Shown: positions 62,320-64,000 of the stretch, piece after piece
How the letters are laid out: every line of letters begins with the position of its first letter
Position numbering within the stretch: position 1 is the first letter of the stretch
Assembly (NCBI GenBank): GCA_938008435.1
Contig: CALLKK010000018.1
Span: 186,001 to 250,000 of the forward strand
Origin: an uncultured Steroidobacter sp.
GTDB lineage: Bacteria; Pseudomonadota; Gammaproteobacteria; Steroidobacterales; Steroidobacteraceae
Length of the DNA stretch: 64,000 nt
Reading direction: 5' to 3'
Notes under the pieces: generated by a model
What the model was told of the DNA's origin: nothing
The model's input: only the letters and a program-made list of their open reading frames with translations
Databases searched by the model: none
Made by a program: the position numbers and the translations under genes

Positions 62320-62434
62320 GCGGTAGGGAGCGCTCGGCGCTTCCTCGTCTGTCGCGTACGTCGCCGGCCGCAAGGCTTGCATTCGCGCCTTGCGGCCCCA
62401 CTCTTGCACGCTCACCGCGAGCGAGGCTCATTTC

Positions 62435-63355
62435 ATGCGCGACCGAGATTGCCTACACCGATTCCTTTTCGAGCACTATCCGATTCGTGGGCACTTGGTC
62501 CACTTGGATGCCGCATGGCGCGCGGTGCTCGAGCATCGTGAATACCCGGCGGCCATTCGCGACACGCTCGGCGAGGCCGTAGCGGCGTCGGTCCTGTTGG
62601 CGGCGACACTGAAGTTCAACGGTACGTTGAGCCTGCAATTGCAAGGGCAGGGGCCGGTACACCTCATGCTCGCGCAATGCACGAGCGATTACGCCGTGCG
62701 TGCCGTGGCGCGTTATCGCGAGGCCGTGGACGTGCGCGATCTGGCTGTGATGTCGGGCGAGGGCACGTTGAGCGTGACCATCGAAAGCCCTGACTTGCCG
62801 CAGCGATATCAAGGCATCGTGCCGTTGACCGCGGGTCGCCTCGATCGCTGTCTCGAAGGCTATTTCGAGAGCTCGGAACAGTTGCCGACGCGCCTGTGGC
62901 TATACGCGAACGAGCACAGCGCCTCGGGGATGCTGCTGCAGAAGATGCCGGCGGGCTCCCTTGCCCAGCGCAAAGATGGTCCGTCTGCCGTTCCGACGCC
63001 GAGCGCGGCGGAGATCGACGATGCTTGGCGGCGGGTTCAGATGCTGGGCGATACGCTCACGCCGCAAGAGATGGAGGGCCTGAGCGACCAGACGATCCTG
63101 CGGCGGCTGTTCGCCGAGGACGACGTCCGTCTCTTCGAGTCGGCGCCGGTGTTCTTCCGTTGCCGCTGTTCCAAGGAGCGCGTCGTGGACATGCTGCGAG
63201 CCCTCGGGCGGGACGAGCTCCGCTCGATTCTGGCCGAGCGCGGCAAGGTCGAAGTGCGCTGCGACTTCTGCAACCGGGCGTACGAGCTCGACGCCGTCGA
63301 CGTCGAGCACTTCCTCTCGCCCCAGGCCTCGGAAGGCTCGGGGCTCCGTCACTGA
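62435..63355 (+). CDS. hslO: Redox-regulated chaperone Hsp33
   Basis: A 306-residue chaperone activated by oxidative unfolding. The zinc site is complete: RCRCSKERV then CDFCNRAYELD, fitting CxC...CxxC. RDTLGEAVAASVLLAATLKF and LQGQGPVHLMLAQC are in the N-terminal domain. ATG 62435 has GAGG about nine bases upstream. It follows gatB by 115 bases. Confidence 0.96.
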   Translation: MRDRDCLHRFLFEHYPIRGHLVHLDAAWRAVLEHREYPAAIRDTLGEAVAASVLLAATLKFNGTLSLQLQGQGPVHLMLAQCTSDYAVRAVARYREAVDVRDLAVMSGEGTLSVTIESPDLPQRYQGIVPLTAGRLDRCLEGYFESSEQLPTRLWLYANEHSASGMLLQKMPAGSLAQRKDGPSAVPTPSAAEIDDAWRRVQMLGDTLTPQEMEGLSDQTILRRLFAEDDVRLFESAPVFFRCRCSKERVVDMLRALGRDELRSILAERGKVEVRCDFCNRAYELDAVDVEHFLSPQASEGSGLRH

Positions 63356-63381
63356 GGGCGCTCAAGCCCTCGATAGCCGCT

Positions 63382-63412
63382 CTGCCTCAGGAGGCGATGC
63401 CTCCTGAGGCAG
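63382..63412 (+). terminator. Perfect 14-bp hairpin after hslO
   Basis: CTGCCTCAGGAGGC (63382-63395) and GCCTCCTGAGGCAG (63399-63412) are exact complements with a GAT loop. No T run follows, so it may act as a Rho-assisted or 3'-protecting hairpin rather than a classic terminator. It begins 26 bases after the hslO stop. Confidence 0.5.
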
Positions 63413-63520
63413 GCTGTCTGCCAGTCCTATCCAATAACTATCAAAAAGTTACGATTCAGTCTTAGCGCTGCTTCTTAGGAGCAGGCTTCAATCCAGGGCA
63501 ATCCAGCGCACAGCAATCCA

Positions 63521-63588
63521 GGACACGCACCTAATTCGGGACACGCACTGATTGGCCGCAGGGCGGAAATCGGTGTGTGTCCCGAATT
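63521..63588. repeat. REP-like inverted repeat with GGGACACGCAC ends
   Basis: AATTCGGGACACGCAC (63533-63548) pairs with GTGTGTGTCCCGAATT (63573-63588) with one mismatch across a 24-base spacer. GGACACGCAC also appears once more at 63521-63530. The form resembles extragenic palindromes mobilised by REP-associated tyrosine transposases, but no transposase is nearby. Confidence 0.6.
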
Positions 63589-63730
63589 GATCGTCGCGGC
63601 GCCCGCGTCCCGCCTTGGGCGCCATCTGGCCGCACTCGACGGCCTATGCTGGGTTCAATCGATGCGCTTTGTGACGCCTGTCCGCTGGTGGGCGTAGCAG
63701 AAACATAAAGACTTGTTTATATTTTGATCC

Positions 63731-64000
63731 ATGGCGCTTCCATTCCTTTCCGCCGTCTCCGCCCTGCGGGCCGCCGGTGAGCCTTCGCGGCTCCGGCTGC
63801 TTGCGCTACTGGTGCGTGCCGAGCTGACGGTGGGGGAGCTCTGCGAGATCCTCGATCAGAGTCAGCCGCGCGTTTCGCGCCACCTCAAAGTCCTCGCGAG
63901 CGCCGGCCTGCTCGTGCGCTTCCGCGAGGAGCACTGGGTGTATTACCGCGTGCCTGCGAGCGGCGAAGCGAGCGCGATCGTCGAGCAGCTCTTGTCGCTC
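63731..64000 (+). CDS. ArsR/SmtB-family transcription regulator, N-terminal part
   Basis: The frame is open from ATG 63731 to the window end (90 codons, no stop). The translated part is a winged helix of the ArsR type: LRAAGEPSRLRLLALLVRAE, LTVGELCEILDQSQPRVSRH and LKVLASAGLLVRFREEHWVY. The metal-binding CxC of classic ArsR (ELCVCDL) is replaced by ELCEIL, so metal sensing is unlikely. This N-terminus resembles ArsR-like proteins fused to a SAM methyltransferase or acting as SAH sensors near methionine genes; that is an inference, since the rest is outside the window. ATAAA and TTTAT (63706-63721 region) form a short palindrome upstream. Confidence 0.85.
   Translation, partial: MALPFLSAVSALRAAGEPSRLRLLALLVRAELTVGELCEILDQSQPRVSRHLKVLASAGLLVRFREEHWVYYRVPASGEASAIVEQLLSL

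Larger units (their letters stand above)
63356..63730. other. Intergenic region between hslO and the ArsR-type gene
   Basis: This 375-base gap contains a perfect 14-bp hairpin, a short AT-richer stretch (63421-63470) and a REP-like inverted repeat (63533-63588). No protein-coding gene is supported. Confidence 0.6.

Overview
The window reads as one continuous stretch of a high-GC chromosome from a gammaproteobacterium. Gene content and order point to the Xanthomonadales / Nevskiales / Steroidobacterales side of the class: surA-pdxA-rsmA-apaG-apaH behind lptD, amgK-murU divergent from lptD, gatCAB divergent from mreB, lgt-thyA, and a kynurenine route to quinolinate. The lineage is an inference from synteny and protein character; no rRNA gene is present to confirm it. 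No tRNA, rRNA, insertion sequence, phage or CRISPR array was seen. The DNA is almost all coding, with about sixty genes.

Layout. 0-3.4 kb: the 3' end of a UbiH-type hydroxylase, then a membrane protein with a dead transglutaminase domain paired with an ATP-grasp ligase. 3.4-5 kb: pterin carbinolamine dehydratase and IspG on the minus strand. 5.1-10.3 kb: a tandem glycine riboswitch in front of the glycine cleavage operon gcvT-gcvH-gcvPA-gcvPB, followed by dgkA. 10.4-26.9 kb: accessory and housekeeping singles (double HtrA-like protease, Sua5, Ycf46-like AAA ATPase, ornithine decarboxylase, ComB-like protein, DUF486 and HIT proteins, TfoX-like protein, DUF255 protein, RlmI, Lgt, ThyA, a SET-domain protein, DHFR, a YkgJ protein). 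27-32.4 kb (minus strand): PhzF-like protein and the operon haaO-formamidase-like-kynU-kmo.

33.2-40.7 kb (minus strand): the outer-membrane biogenesis and RNA-modification operon lptD-surA-pdxA-rsmA-[uspA]-apaG-apaH. 40.7-42.5 kb: the peptidoglycan-recycling pair amgK-murU. 42.5-47.5 kb: an orphan TonB with a Fur-like box, then tonB-exbB-exbD-exbD-TPR closed by a clear rho-independent terminator. 47.6-49.4 kb: lipA-lipB (lipoate, which also serves the GcvH encoded here). 49.4-58.8 kb (minus strand): a large cell-elongation cluster mreB-mreC-mreD-mrdA-rodA-mltB-rlpA-dacC-ybeD. 58.9-63.4 kb: gatC-gatA-gatB and hslO. The window ends in the N-terminus of an ArsR-family regulator.

Most of the window is conserved core genome. 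The items best worth a second look are the transglutaminase-like/ATP-grasp pair without its usual protease partner, the tandem HtrA with one dead half, the SET-domain protein with a histone-H1-like tail lying between thyA and folA, and several intergenic inverted and dispersed repeats. I did not find a clear, wholly new system.
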